Source of the DNA: Candidatus Gastranaerophilales bacterium
Lineage (GTDB): Bacteria > Cyanobacteriota > Vampirovibrionia > Gastranaerophilales > Gastranaerophilaceae
Length of the DNA: 64,000 bases
Assembly: GCA_944326475.1 (NCBI GenBank)
Contig: CALVEC010000013.1
Span: 1-64,000, forward strand
Direction of reading: 5' to 3'
Shown here piece by piece: positions 1 to 9,590 of the stretch. The notes under the pieces are model-generated. The model worked only from the letters and a program-made list of their open reading frames with translations. It ran no database searches and was not told where the DNA came from. Position numbers and translations under genes: made by a program. How positions within the stretch are numbered: position 1 is the stretch's first letter; the number at the start of each line of letters is the position of its first letter.

Positions 1-470
1 GTGGAGATGGTTGCAGTTCCTGTGTTTTGGGTGGTTAGATTCCATGTTGCGTTTGCATTAAAAATGCTTTTGCCGTTGAATAATGTGCCCTGCTGGATTT
101 GTTTTAGTTGGGCAACGAGTGAGTCTGCCTCGTTTTGCATTGCATCTAAGGAGTTCTCATCGTACACGCCGTTTGCGCCTTGGACTGCGAGGTCTCTCAG
201 ACGGTTTAATATGTTTGTCATGTTAGACAAGGAGCCTTCGGCGGTGTTTAAGAGGGATATGCCGTCTTGTGCATTCTTTTGGGCTTGTTTAAGTCCTCTG
301 ATATTTGCGTTCAGGTTTGAGGCGACAAACATGCCCGCAGCGTCGTCGGCAGCACAATTCACCTTATACCCCGTGCTCATGCGTTCAAGCGCGGTGTTAA
401 GACAGCTTGTTGCGATATTAAGATTTCTCTGCGTCGTCAAGACCGACGGGTTGAAATTTGTGGTAATCAT
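1..470 (-). CDS. fliC: Flagellin, N-terminal part (runs off the left edge)
   Basis: This is the structural subunit of the flagellar filament, exported through the flagellar type III apparatus and polymerised outside the cell. The visible 156 residues begin MITTNFNPSV and carry the conserved flagellin D0/D1 signature: LERMSTGYKVNCAADDAAG near residues 29-47, followed by NIRGLKQAQKNAQDGISLL, then LRDLAVQGANG and the QQGTLFNGKSIF segment that ends the N-terminal D1 helices. The ATG at 470 is preceded by an AGGG ribosome site in a leader of about 55 nt. The variable centre and the C-terminal D0 lie beyond position 1. The gene is monocistronic with its own promoter. The long frame on the plus strand here is only its antisense shadow. 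Identification is secure; which flagellin paralogue it is cannot be told. Confidence 0.95.
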   Translation of the reverse strand, partial: MITTNFNPSVLTTQRNLNIATSCLNTALERMSTGYKVNCAADDAAGMFVASNLNANIRGLKQAQKNAQDGISLLNTAEGSLSNMTNILNRLRDLAVQGANGVYDENSLDAMQNEADSLVAQLKQIQQGTLFNGKSIFNANATWNLTTQNTGTATIS

Positions 471-530
471 ATATCCCTGCTGTTAAACGATAATCGGAGT
501 TATGGGGGTAGATACAATATATCTATAAGC

Positions 531-559
531 ATTATATACAATTGTTCACAAAATTGCAA
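531..559 (-). promoter_or_regulatory. Sigma-70 type promoter of the flagellin gene
   Basis: Read on the minus strand, TTGCAA (554-559) and TATAAT (531-536) are separated by exactly 17 bp, upstream of the flagellin ATG at 470. I see no sigma-28 (TAAA-N15-GCCGATAA) element in the 120-bp gap. Flagellin may therefore be read by the housekeeping sigma factor. Confidence 0.7.
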
Positions 560-590
560 TCATTTAAAAAGATTAGGCTTAAAAAGTCAG

Positions 591-3221
591 TTAATTGTTG
601 AAATAATCCGCAACGGCATCCGCCATACATTCAGCATAATCGTTCATAAGCCCCGGATTAGCCATTCTTTCTCTGCCTTTAGGCGAAACCATGAAAGCGA
701 CTTCCCAGAGAACACTCGGTTTATTTTGGTTGCCCTCCATTGTCGTCAGAACGTCATAGTTTGTATGTTTAGACTGCGCATAGTCCTGTTTTCCATTTAT
801 TGTAAATCTGTCTTTTTGGTCGATATGTTCATTTTGGGGAATCCATCTATCGAATTTCTTTTCCATTAGTTCTGCAAGTTTTTTGCTTTGTTTTTGTCTT
901 GCATAATATATTTGTGTTCTATCCTGCGTCGCTTTGTCATGCGAGTTCACGTGGACAGAGATGAACATATCAGCATGGTTTTGGGGCTTTCTTATCTCAT
1001 TCATAATCAAACGTTTTTTGCCCTGCAAGAATATAACTTTTGCGCCTTTTGCACACAATCTGTCTTTTAATCTGATTGCGTTGTCATAATTTATGAGCCA
1101 TTCGTCCTCGAGTCCTTTTCGACCGGGAGTTCCCGCATCTATACCGTTTTGTGAATAACCGTGACCGGCGTTTACAATAATCGTTTTGCCGCTTAATTCT
1201 CCAGATTTTGTAGGGTTAAAGACTGCTCTTGTGGCAACAACTTTGCCGTTAACTTTGCGTTTCTGTTTTAAGAGTTCTCTGTTTTTCAGGTTGACAACTC
1301 CGCTCATATCAACGATTTCAGTCTTTGTGTTTGTAGCTTTGTCAATAGTTACGGTCTTTTTGTCCGAAGAAATTGCAAAATCACTGTCGTTGTAAATGAT
1401 TTTTATTTGCTGTCCTGGTGAAATAATACCGTTTTTGTCGAGATTGTTTATTTTAATCAAATCATCGAGTTTTACACCGACACGTTTTGAAATAGCGTAT
1501 AACGTGTCTTTGGGTTTTACCGTATATGTAAATCCCGGTATCTCAAGCATTTGACCGGCTTCAAGTTTGTCCACATCGTCAATGTTGTTTATATCTTTCA
1601 ATATTTCTATGGTCAGACCGAATTTTTGGGCGATTCTGAATAAATTATCGCCTTTTTTTACTTTATAACCTAGTTTTTCTATATTAAGCGTTTGCCCTTC
1701 CGCTATTTGATCTTTGTTTTTAATATTGTTGTTTAAGCATAAAATATTCTCATCAATTCCGTATTTTTTAGCTATTCTCCAGACAGTTTCACCTTTTTCA
1801 ACTGTATGTTCCTTTGTAACAAGCTGGAAATCCCCGTCTTGCGTGATTTTTACATCAGGGTCTTTAAGCATTTTCTGGAATTGGGTTTTTTCTTCATCTG
1901 ATGTTTCAACAGGTGTGTCGTCTTTTTTTCTGCTGCAGCCTGAGAATAGCCCGAAAAATCCTGATATAGCCTTGCCGATAGATTTGAAGAAGGATTTTAT
2001 GCCGTCTCCGACTCTTTTCCAAAAACCTTTCTTCGGCTTTTCTTCTTTTGCCGGTTTTTTTATTTCTTTTTCTTTTGGCGGCTCTGCAGGTTTTATATTT
2101 TGTGCAGCATCAACAGGAGTCTGAATAGCTTCTGTGCCCTGATTTGCCGCTATATTTTTGATAAACGGAACATTCAATTCTGTTCCGAGTGAAATATTTT
2201 CGGGGTTTCTGTTAATTCTTTTAAATTCTTCATAAAATTCTTTAAAAGAAACATTTTGTTTGTCTTTTATATTGGCATAAGCATCTTGTGCAACCGCGAA
2301 AACGCCTTTGCCTTTGTATTTTTCAGTAATTTTAATTTTTCCGGATTCAACGTTTACAGGTTCACCTGTGATATTGCCGGTTTTGAAGTTTTCGTATATT
2401 TTATCCAGTTCAACTGTGGACGAGCGGTTTGCACTGTGACATGCAGCCGCTTTTTTATAAAATGCGTCTATAACATTTTGGGCTTCTTTAAGTTCCTTGC
2501 CGCTCAAGTCTCTTGCCGCAAGTATCATTCTGTTCAGGCTGCGTCTGTAAAGACCGGGGTCTTCTTCTTTTTTTGCACCGGTTTTGCCGGAATAGACGTA
2601 ATCAAGATTGTCTATTACTGCTGAATAATTTTTAGCTTTAATAGCATTTAATAATGTTTTATTACCGCTGATTCTCGGAAGCCCTTTATTGTAACAAAGG
2701 TCGATTAAGCCTTCTTTGATAGAGTTTGGAAGGTTTTCGTATGTATTTTTGCCGAGTCTTGCGTTTAGAAGTCTTCTTACTTCGCCTGTGTATTTTTCAA
2801 TGGTTTCGCCAAGTTTTTTGTAGGCAAGTTCCTGGGTACGCGGTTTATTGGTCAATTCCCCGAAACCGCAGGTCATAGAGCCGTAGCCGTCTTTGTACGG
2901 AATTGTTACCGCTTCATAATAGTGAAAATTGTCGCCTTCATAGTATTTTAAAAGGTCAATAAGATGTTTTTGCGAGTGCTTTATTGCAGTGTTGTCATCT
3001 TTTAATATAGTGGGCGTATATGGTGCAATACCTGTGTTTTTCGTTATATTGTACAAAATTGCTTTTGTGTTTTCATCCCATAATTTTTGAGAAGATACAG
3101 TTTCTACGGCTGATGTTGAAGCTGAGCCAAAAACGTTCTGAGTCGTATTTTGCGTTGCAGATGCAGTTTTTTGGGCTTGTTTAATTTCATAATTTCTGCC
3201 TAATGCAGCAACCGTAGTCAT
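591..3221 (-). CDS. Peptidoglycan hydrolase: GH24 lysozyme + three LysM + amidase_3
   Basis: This multidomain wall hydrolase is predicted to cut both glycan strands and the amide bond to the stem peptide. A phage-type GH24 lysozyme domain covers about residues 85-265, with the expected catalytic Glu in KYYEGDNF and the GSMTCGFGE segment. A Lys/Pro-rich linker contains an amphipathic Phe/Lys-rich stretch near 400-430. Three LysM repeats follow at about 470-665 (VEKGETVWRIAKKYG, VKKGDNLFRIAQKFG, VKPKDTLYAISKRVG). The end is an N-acetylmuramoyl-L-alanine amidase domain with the zinc-site pattern NAGHG, GLEDEW, ISVHVNSH and LWEVAF. I chose ATG 3221 over TTG 3230 because GAGAGGA lies 10 nt before the ATG but only 2 nt before the TTG. 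No Sec signal peptide is visible; the N-terminus is Gln/Thr/Asn-rich and ends QNVFGS. The gene lies just upstream of flagellin, so a role in piercing the wall for flagella is possible but inferred. Confidence 0.9.
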   Translation of the reverse strand: MTTVAALGRNYEIKQAQKTASATQNTTQNVFGSASTSAVETVSSQKLWDENTKAILYNITKNTGIAPYTPTILKDDNTAIKHSQKHLIDLLKYYEGDNFHYYEAVTIPYKDGYGSMTCGFGELTNKPRTQELAYKKLGETIEKYTGEVRRLLNARLGKNTYENLPNSIKEGLIDLCYNKGLPRISGNKTLLNAIKAKNYSAVIDNLDYVYSGKTGAKKEEDPGLYRRSLNRMILAARDLSGKELKEAQNVIDAFYKKAAACHSANRSSTVELDKIYENFKTGNITGEPVNVESGKIKITEKYKGKGVFAVAQDAYANIKDKQNVSFKEFYEEFKRINRNPENISLGTELNVPFIKNIAANQGTEAIQTPVDAAQNIKPAEPPKEKEIKKPAKEEKPKKGFWKRVGDGIKSFFKSIGKAISGFFGLFSGCSRKKDDTPVETSDEEKTQFQKMLKDPDVKITQDGDFQLVTKEHTVEKGETVWRIAKKYGIDENILCLNNNIKNKDQIAEGQTLNIEKLGYKVKKGDNLFRIAQKFGLTIEILKDINNIDDVDKLEAGQMLEIPGFTYTVKPKDTLYAISKRVGVKLDDLIKINNLDKNGIISPGQQIKIIYNDSDFAISSDKKTVTIDKATNTKTEIVDMSGVVNLKNRELLKQKRKVNGKVVATRAVFNPTKSGELSGKTIIVNAGHGYSQNGIDAGTPGRKGLEDEWLINYDNAIRLKDRLCAKGAKVIFLQGKKRLIMNEIRKPQNHADMFISVHVNSHDKATQDRTQIYYARQKQSKKLAELMEKKFDRWIPQNEHIDQKDRFTINGKQDYAQSKHTNYDVLTTMEGNQNKPSVLWEVAFMVSPKGRERMANPGLMNDYAECMADAVADYFNN

Positions 3222-3353
3222 TATAGTCAATTCCTCTCAAAATAATAATATCCCTCATGTATTTAAAGTCGTTTTTTAGAAAAAAATTGATAACAATTTT
3301 TGCTGTATTAAGATTAGTTTACAAAATTTTGCGGGCAATCCATGTAAAAATAT

Positions 3354-3383
3354 AAAAAGGCGGCTTTTTATGCCGCCTTTTTT
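3354..3383 (-). terminator. Rho-independent terminator after leuS
   Basis: GGCGGC/GCCGCC hairpin with a 7-nt loop, flanked by A and T runs on both sides. It ends leuS on the minus strand and could work in either direction. Confidence 0.85.
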
Positions 3384-3399
3384 ACTGTGAAGTTTATTG

Positions 3400-5889
3400 C
3401 TATTTTACTACAATATTTACGAGTTTTCCGGGAACAACAATGGTTTTTACCACCGTTTTCCCATCTATTGCTTGTTTTACTTTTTCACTTGCAAACGCGT
3501 GTTGTTCAAGCTCGTCTTTTGTGGATTCAGCATCTATCTCTATTTTGTCCTTCACTTTACCGTTAACCTGGACAACGAGAGTTACTGCAGCCGTTTTTGC
3601 AAGCTTGTCTTCGTATTGCGGCCATTTAGTTTCGTGAATAGAGCCTTTGCCGCCTAGCTGATGATAAATTTCCTCTGTTAAATGCACGGTAGTCGGAGCC
3701 ATGAGTTTCAGCAGTGTTACAAGTGCAAAACTCAAGACGTTTTTGTCTTCCTCCGTAAACTGTGATTTTTTACCGGCATAGTCATAAATTGCGTTAACAA
3801 ACTCACGGTATTTTGAAATCACAGTGTTAAACTGAAATTCGTTAGAAATATCATGAGTAATGCCTTTTATGGCTATGTGGGTTGTTCTTACGAGGTTATT
3901 GTTCTCTTTTGAGAGGGTTGAAACATCATCCGGAAGTTTATAATCAAGTATAAGATTGTCCTGATTTGAGGCATACAATCTCCACACTCTGTTTAAAAAC
4001 TTGTAACAGCCCTCAACGCCTGCGTCTGACCAGTCAAAATCTCTTGCCGGCGGTGAGTCGGAGAGAATAAAGAGTCTGGCGGTATCAGCGCCGTAGTTTT
4101 CAAATATTTCATCCGGATCAACCGTATTGCCTTTGGATTTAGACATCTTTGAACCGTCTTTAAGCACCATTCCCTGTGTTAAGAGATTTTTGAACGGTTC
4201 GTCAAAATCAACAAGCCCCAGGTCTTTCAAAGCTTTTGTAAAAAATCTTGAGTATAAAAGGTGCAAAATTGCGTGTTCTATCCCGCCGACATACTGGTCA
4301 ACAGGGAGCCATTTGTTTACAAGCTCTTTGCTGAACGGTTCTAAAGTATTTTTGGCGTCAGCGTATCTGAGATAGTACCAGCTTGAACAAATAAAGGTAT
4401 CCATTGTGTCGGTTTCTCTTTTAGCTTTTCCGCCGCAGCACGGGCATGTTGTGTCAAGAAATGTTTTTGATGTCAGAATCGGAGACATTCCCTTTACGCT
4501 AAAATCGACATCTTCCGGAAGTCTAACGGGCAATTGGTCTTCCGGAACAGGCTGAGGACCGCATTTTTCACAGTAAACCACCGGAATCGGAGCGCCCCAG
4601 TATCTCTGTCTTGAAATCAGCCAGTCACGGAGTCTGTATTGGGTCTTAAATTCGCCAAATCCGCCGTCTACAGCTTTTTGGGTAATCGCTTTTTTGGCTT
4701 CTTCATTTTTCATTCCGTTAAATTCGTTGGAGTTTACAAGAACCCCGGGTTCTGTATAAGCTGCTTCCCTACAGTCCGAAGGATTTTCAGGGTTTTGTAT
4801 AACGACCTTCATCGGCAGGTTATATTTTTTGGCAAAATCAAAGTCTCTTTCATCATGAGTCGGTACCGCCATAACAGCGCCGGTTCCGTATTCAACAAGC
4901 GCATAATCCGCAGTCCAAAGCGGAAATTCTTCGCCGGTAAAAGGGTTTATACAATGCGTACCAAGCGGAACGCCTGTTTTTATACGTTCTGTGGAAAGAC
5001 GTTCAATTTCAGTCATTTTTCTTGCGTTTGCTCGATATGCTTCAACAGCTTCTTTATTCTCCGGAGTCGTCAGCTTTTCTATATCGTGATATTCAGGGGC
5101 AACTACAAGATATGTTATACCGTGTACCGTATCGGGTCTGGTTGTGTATACAGGGACTTCAAGACCTTCAATTTCTTTGACCTTAAATCTGAAAATCGCG
5201 CCTTCTGATTTACCAATCCAGTTTTTCTGCATAATTTTTACACTGTCCGGCCAGCCTTCGAGTTTGTCGATGTCTTGCAGAAGCTGTTCTGCGTAGTCGG
5301 TAATTTTTAGAAACCATTGCGACAGGTATTTTTTTTCTACAACACTGTCGCATCTCCAGCATTTTCCGTCTATTACCTGTTCATTGGCAAGAACGGTGGC
5401 GCATTTGTCACACCAGTTTACTGCAGCCTCTTTTTTGTATGCAAGACCTTTTTTATACAATTGAAGAAAAAGCCATTGAGTCCACTTATAGTAATCGGGT
5501 TTGCAGGTTGCAACCTCTCTGTCCCAATCATACATAAGCCCGAGTTTTTTCAACTGCATTTTCATATAAGAAATATTTTCATCCGTCCATTTTTCCGGAC
5601 TTTCCCCGTGCTGGATGGCTGCGTTTTCAGCCGGCAGACCGAAACTGTCCCATCCTATCGGATGAAGGACATTAAAGCCGTGCATTTTCTTAAAACGAGC
5701 AATAACATCCGTTATTGTATAGTTCCTTACGTGTCCCATGTGCAATTTGCCCGAAGGATACGGAAACATCGAGAGTGCATAGTATTTCGGTTTGTCTGTA
5801 TCATCGTACGTTTTTCCGAATTTGTTTTCTTCCCAAATTTTTTGCCATTCTTTTTCAATTTCTTGCGGAAAATATTGTTCTTTAATCAC
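3400..5889 (-). CDS. leuS: Leucyl-tRNA synthetase
   Basis: Class Ia aminoacyl-tRNA synthetase that charges tRNA-Leu in the cytoplasm. The 829 residues show the HIGH motif as HMGH (about 50-53) and the KMSKS loop as GSKMSKSKGNTVDPDEI. A zinc knuckle reads CDKCATVLANEQVIDGKCWRC, and the CP1 editing domain has TTRPDTVHGITYLVVAPEY and AVMAVPTHDERDFDFAKKY. Length and domain order match bacterial LeuRS. The start is GTG at 5889, with AAAGGT a few bases upstream. It follows the mur cluster on the same strand after a gap of about 60 bp and ends at a strong terminator, so it may be the last gene of that transcript or have its own promoter. Confidence 0.98.
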   Translation of the reverse strand: MIKEQYFPQEIEKEWQKIWEENKFGKTYDDTDKPKYYALSMFPYPSGKLHMGHVRNYTITDVIARFKKMHGFNVLHPIGWDSFGLPAENAAIQHGESPEKWTDENISYMKMQLKKLGLMYDWDREVATCKPDYYKWTQWLFLQLYKKGLAYKKEAAVNWCDKCATVLANEQVIDGKCWRCDSVVEKKYLSQWFLKITDYAEQLLQDIDKLEGWPDSVKIMQKNWIGKSEGAIFRFKVKEIEGLEVPVYTTRPDTVHGITYLVVAPEYHDIEKLTTPENKEAVEAYRANARKMTEIERLSTERIKTGVPLGTHCINPFTGEEFPLWTADYALVEYGTGAVMAVPTHDERDFDFAKKYNLPMKVVIQNPENPSDCREAAYTEPGVLVNSNEFNGMKNEEAKKAITQKAVDGGFGEFKTQYRLRDWLISRQRYWGAPIPVVYCEKCGPQPVPEDQLPVRLPEDVDFSVKGMSPILTSKTFLDTTCPCCGGKAKRETDTMDTFICSSWYYLRYADAKNTLEPFSKELVNKWLPVDQYVGGIEHAILHLLYSRFFTKALKDLGLVDFDEPFKNLLTQGMVLKDGSKMSKSKGNTVDPDEIFENYGADTARLFILSDSPPARDFDWSDAGVEGCYKFLNRVWRLYASNQDNLILDYKLPDDVSTLSKENNNLVRTTHIAIKGITHDISNEFQFNTVISKYREFVNAIYDYAGKKSQFTEEDKNVLSFALVTLLKLMAPTTVHLTEEIYHQLGGKGSIHETKWPQYEDKLAKTAAVTLVVQVNGKVKDKIEIDAESTKDELEQHAFASEKVKQAIDGKTVVKTIVVPGKLVNIVVK

Positions 5890-5950
5890 TTTTCTTACCT
5901 TTACTACCTTAATCTAAAAAAATTATAGCTAAAAAACAGATTTAAATACA

Positions 5951-7084
5951 CTATCCATTCAATGCTGTTTTTATTTGTTTTATGATGTTTTCAGTTGCCT
6001 CAGGCTTTGCAAGCTTCTTTGCATTGTTTTGAAGCCTGATTAATTCCCGGGTATTCCCGATAAGCAGCTCTAAAAGCCGGCACAAATTTTCAGGAGTGCA
6101 GTCTGCATCTTCAAGATACAAAGAAGCGCCCTGAGATTCCATCTCTTTTGCATTTTTTCGCTGGTGGTCGGCAGCCGCATGGGGGTAGGGTATGAGTATT
6201 GACGCAAGTCCTGAGATACAAATTTCAGACAGGCTCAATGAACCCGAACGGGAAACCGCAATATCAGACGCAACAAGCGGTACGTACATATCGTCAAAAT
6301 ATGGTTTCAGGATATAATTTTTGTTGTTTTTGTATTCAGGATAAACTTTTTTAAGTTCTTCCGCTACATCATCAAAGTTCTTTTTGCCTGTCTGGTGCAA
6401 AATTTGTACATCATATTTTGAAAAAATGTTTTCAAGTGAATTGATTAATGCGGAGTTTATCCGCTTTGCCCCTTGCGAACCGCCCGTCACAACAACCGTT
6501 AATTTGTCTTCAATCCCGAGTTTTTTTCGTGCGTCTTGTTTGTTCAACTCCAAAAACTCTTTACGTATGGGGTTGCCGTTACAGTGCACGGACCCGGATT
6601 TTACAAATTTTTTTGAATTTTCAAAGGCAAGTGAAACCGATTTTGCGTATGGGGCTGCGGTTTTTGATACAATACCCGGTACTGCGTCGCAGTCATGTAT
6701 AACAAAGGGGGTACGTGTCAAAATAGCCGCAAAAAGCGCAGGCGCACTGACATATCCGCCCGTACCAAAAACTAAATCCGGTTTGTATTTAGAAATATAA
6801 AAACAAGCATGAATTGTGGCAAAAATAAGTTTTACCCCCCATTGAAACAGTTTAAAGCTTATCTTTCTGGGCATGCCGGTAATATCGACGCTCAAAAATT
6901 GATAACCTGCATTTTCGGCTATTTGTTTTTCCGGATTTTTTGAGTTGCCTATATAAAATATTTTCTCTGTATCCTGTTCCGCTTTTAGCGCGTCAGCAAC
7001 CGCAATAGCCGGATATATGTGTCCGCCGGTGCCGCCGCCTGTTATAAAATAAGTAAATTGGTTTTTATTGCTGCGGGTACTCAT
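5951..7084 (-). CDS. murG: UDP-GlcNAc:undecaprenyl-PP-MurNAc-pentapeptide GlcNAc transferase
   Basis: GT28 glycosyltransferase that converts lipid I to lipid II on the inner face of the membrane. At 377 residues it has family length. It shows the N-terminal glycine loop TGGGTGGHIYPAIAVADAL, the VFGTGGYVSAPALFAA segment, the TGGSQGAKRIN loop opening the C-terminal UDP-binding domain, and SRSGSLSLSEI plus HAAADHQRKNA in the nucleotide-sugar site. Its ATG lies 20 bp inside the end of ftsW with AAAGGA before it, so the two are probably translationally coupled. It is the last mur gene of the minus-strand cluster. Confidence 0.97.
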   Translation of the reverse strand: MSTRSNKNQFTYFITGGGTGGHIYPAIAVADALKAEQDTEKIFYIGNSKNPEKQIAENAGYQFLSVDITGMPRKISFKLFQWGVKLIFATIHACFYISKYKPDLVFGTGGYVSAPALFAAILTRTPFVIHDCDAVPGIVSKTAAPYAKSVSLAFENSKKFVKSGSVHCNGNPIRKEFLELNKQDARKKLGIEDKLTVVVTGGSQGAKRINSALINSLENIFSKYDVQILHQTGKKNFDDVAEELKKVYPEYKNNKNYILKPYFDDMYVPLVASDIAVSRSGSLSLSEICISGLASILIPYPHAAADHQRKNAKEMESQGASLYLEDADCTPENLCRLLELLIGNTRELIRLQNNAKKLAKPEATENIIKQIKTALNG

Positions 7085-8252
7085 TTGTTTTTATCCTTTT
7101 AATTCGTTTTCTGGAGATATTAAGCAGAATACCGACCATGCACATTGAGACAATTAAGGAGGTGCCGCCATAACTTATAAAAGGAAGCGGAACGCCAGTC
7201 GCCGGTATCAGTGAACTTGAAACACTCATGTTTATAAATGCCTGCAAGCCTATGGAAAGGGTTATACCTATTGCCATAAGCTTTCCGAACATATCTGTAC
7301 AGCGTGAGGATATGATAATACCTCTGTGAATAAAGGTTAAGAACAAGCCTATAATCAGAAAACAGCCCAAAAACCCTAATTCTTCAGCGATTACCGCAAA
7401 GATAAAGTCCGTATGCCCCTCGGGAAGCCATGCGAGTTTTTGTTTTGAGTTGCCGTATCCGACCCCCCAAAAACCGCCTGCGGCAAAGGCAAGCAATGAC
7501 TGAATAATGTTATAACCGGCGCCGTATCTGTCTGATTCCGGATTAAGCCAAATTTTTATACGTGACATTTGATATCCGTGCAAAAGTTTTTGACCAAAAA
7601 GCATAAAAGTCATAACCAGAAAACTTATTGCCGCTATACCTGAGGCAATCATATACTTTACGGAACCGCTTACGCTTAAATACATAACCAGAGAAATCAT
7701 CATCAATAAAATGACCATACTAAGGTTAGGCTGCTTATACACAAGGAACATCATTATTAATATGGGCAAAAAATATCTTGTGAATTTTTGGCTGTTAAAA
7801 AGGTCTTTTGACTTATAAAACGCTGATGACAAAAGGAGAATTACCGCCAATTTTGTCATTTCAGACGGTTGAAACTGGATTGGTCCTATATTTATCCACC
7901 TTTTAGCTCCGTTAACAACCGTACCTAAACTTGTAAAATCTACAAGCCCGAGCATTACAATTACAAACCATGTAAAAGGAATTGCCCAGTCTTTCAGCTT
8001 CTTATAATCCAGTTTTACAAAATACTGCAGACCTACAAAACCAAATATCATGTATATAAACTGTTTTATTGCAAAAGATGCAGGATTTTCACCTGCCTCC
8101 ATCGCTTTGGGCGCACCGGCACTGAAAATCGCCATCAAACCTATAACCAGCAGAAAGGCAACAACAATCATAAGTGTTGTATCAGGCGGCGATAACACTA
8201 CATCACCGTGGAGTCTTTTATTTATTGTTCTGTTATTTCTTTGATAAGACAT
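7065..8252 (-). CDS. ftsW: SEDS peptidoglycan glycosyltransferase FtsW
   Basis: Polytopic SEDS-family glycan polymerase that works with a class B PBP at the division septum. About ten hydrophobic helices are visible. The conserved WLPEGHTDFIFAVIAEELG loop carries the catalytic-type Asp, and LIPATGVPLPFISYGGTS is the family hallmark near the C-terminus. I chose the ATG at 8252 (MSYQRNN), giving 395 residues. A longer frame opens at 8309 but would overlap murD by 77 bp and lacks family-like sequence. The chosen start overlaps the end of murD by 20 bp. Its place between murD and murG marks it as FtsW rather than RodA. Confidence 0.95.
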   Translation of the reverse strand: MSYQRNNRTINKRLHGDVVLSPPDTTLMIVVAFLLVIGLMAIFSAGAPKAMEAGENPASFAIKQFIYMIFGFVGLQYFVKLDYKKLKDWAIPFTWFVIVMLGLVDFTSLGTVVNGAKRWINIGPIQFQPSEMTKLAVILLLSSAFYKSKDLFNSQKFTRYFLPILIMMFLVYKQPNLSMVILLMMISLVMYLSVSGSVKYMIASGIAAISFLVMTFMLFGQKLLHGYQMSRIKIWLNPESDRYGAGYNIIQSLLAFAAGGFWGVGYGNSKQKLAWLPEGHTDFIFAVIAEELGFLGCFLIIGLFLTFIHRGIIISSRCTDMFGKLMAIGITLSIGLQAFINMSVSSSLIPATGVPLPFISYGGTSLIVSMCMVGILLNISRKRIKRIKTNEYPQQ

Positions 8253-9579
8253 ATTCTTTAAACACTTTTCCCCGTTCTTCGTAACCGCTGAACATATCAA
8301 AACTTGCACACGCCGGTGAAAGCAATATCACTTTGTTATCAAGTTCAAAAGCTTTATCTATGGATTCGTTAAAGGTATTTACACATATAATATTATCAAA
8401 TCCGTTTTTTTTCAGCTCCGACTCAAAGCGTTCTTTTGCTTCACCGAGTAGTATTACCGTGTTTATTCTGTCTTTAACCGTATTGCAAAAATCTGTTAAG
8501 TCGGTATTTTTGTCGCGTCCTCCGGCGATGAGAGTTACAGTTTTGCCTTCAAAGGAATTTAGCGCAAATATTGCCGCCTCAGGATTTGTGGCTTTTGAGT
8601 CGTTGTAAACCAGCTTGCCCTGTATTTCTCCGACAAATTCACATCTGTGTTCCGGCGCTTTAAATTCCTTTATTGCTTCAACTATGTGTTCATTTGTTAT
8701 ACCGACTATTTTTGCTGTAATTATTGAAGCCATAACATTTTGATAATTATGGAACCCGACAAGCGGTACATCTTTCAGGTCTATAATTTTTTCTTCATTA
8801 TTGCGTTTATACCATATTGCATCTTCTTTTATATAGCAGCAATTCTTTTCATATTCTTTTCCGAAAAAGAATTTTTCACCGTCGTAATTTTCTCCAAACG
8901 CTCTGACTTTGTCGTCTATAGCTGAAAATATAGCAAAAGCGGGTTTTTTCTCTTTTGCAAAAAGTTTTGCTTTTGCGGCAAAGTAGTTGTCCAGACCTCC
9001 ATGCCAATCTATATGGTCAGGCGTAAAATTCATCCATACTGCAATTTGCGGGTGAAAACAGTGGCTGAACTCTAATTGAAAAGAACTTACCTCACAAACA
9101 AAATAGTCATTTTTTTCATTAAGAAGTGTACACGGCGGAATCCCGATATTGCCGCAAGACGGAGCTTTTAACTCTTTTTCAAGAATAAATGAGGTAAGCA
9201 TTGTGGTCGTAGTTTTTCCGTTTGTGCCTGTAATCGCAATAAACGGTGAAGATGTTTCAAGATAAGCAAGCTCTATTTCACTGATTACAGGTATTTGCTT
9301 TTCTTTAAGCATTTGAAAAACAGGTGATTGAGGAGGAATACCGGGGCTTGTTACTGCTGTATAGGCACCGTCCAAAAATTCTTCGCTGTGACCGCCAAAT
9401 TCAATCTTTATGCCCTTTTTCTCCAAACGTTCAATCAATTCGTTATCTTTATCACTGCGCTCTTTTTTTTCTGTTATAAAACATTCAGCTCCTTTGTCTG
9501 AGAGGTATTCTGCCGCTGCAGCGCCGCTTTTTGAAAGCCCGAGAATCAAAACTTTTTTGTCAAACCATTTTCTTTTCAT
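8233..9579 (-). CDS. murD: UDP-N-acetylmuramoylalanine--D-glutamate ligase
   Basis: Cytoplasmic Mur ligase that adds D-Glu to UDP-MurNAc-L-Ala. The N-terminal Rossmann-like domain begins VLILGLSKSGAAAAEYL. The ATP loop is ITGTNGKTTTTML near 117, with central-domain residues in WMNFTPDHIDWHG. The C-terminal ligase domain shows HRCEFVGEIQGKLVYNDSKATNP and LIAGGRDKNTD. Its 448 residues are typical. It follows mraY after 11 bp and overlaps ftsW, so it sits inside one transcript. Confidence 0.97.
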   Translation of the reverse strand: MKRKWFDKKVLILGLSKSGAAAAEYLSDKGAECFITEKKERSDKDNELIERLEKKGIKIEFGGHSEEFLDGAYTAVTSPGIPPQSPVFQMLKEKQIPVISEIELAYLETSSPFIAITGTNGKTTTTMLTSFILEKELKAPSCGNIGIPPCTLLNEKNDYFVCEVSSFQLEFSHCFHPQIAVWMNFTPDHIDWHGGLDNYFAAKAKLFAKEKKPAFAIFSAIDDKVRAFGENYDGEKFFFGKEYEKNCCYIKEDAIWYKRNNEEKIIDLKDVPLVGFHNYQNVMASIITAKIVGITNEHIVEAIKEFKAPEHRCEFVGEIQGKLVYNDSKATNPEAAIFALNSFEGKTVTLIAGGRDKNTDLTDFCNTVKDRINTVILLGEAKERFESELKKNGFDNIICVNTFNESIDKAFELDNKVILLSPACASFDMFSGYEERGKVFKEYVLSKK

Positions 9580-9590
9580 TTTTTACCTGC

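Noticed and set aside
1-486. 161-residue frame on the plus strand at the left edge
   Set aside because: It is antisense to flagellin, whose minus-strand frame gives a textbook D0/D1 sequence.
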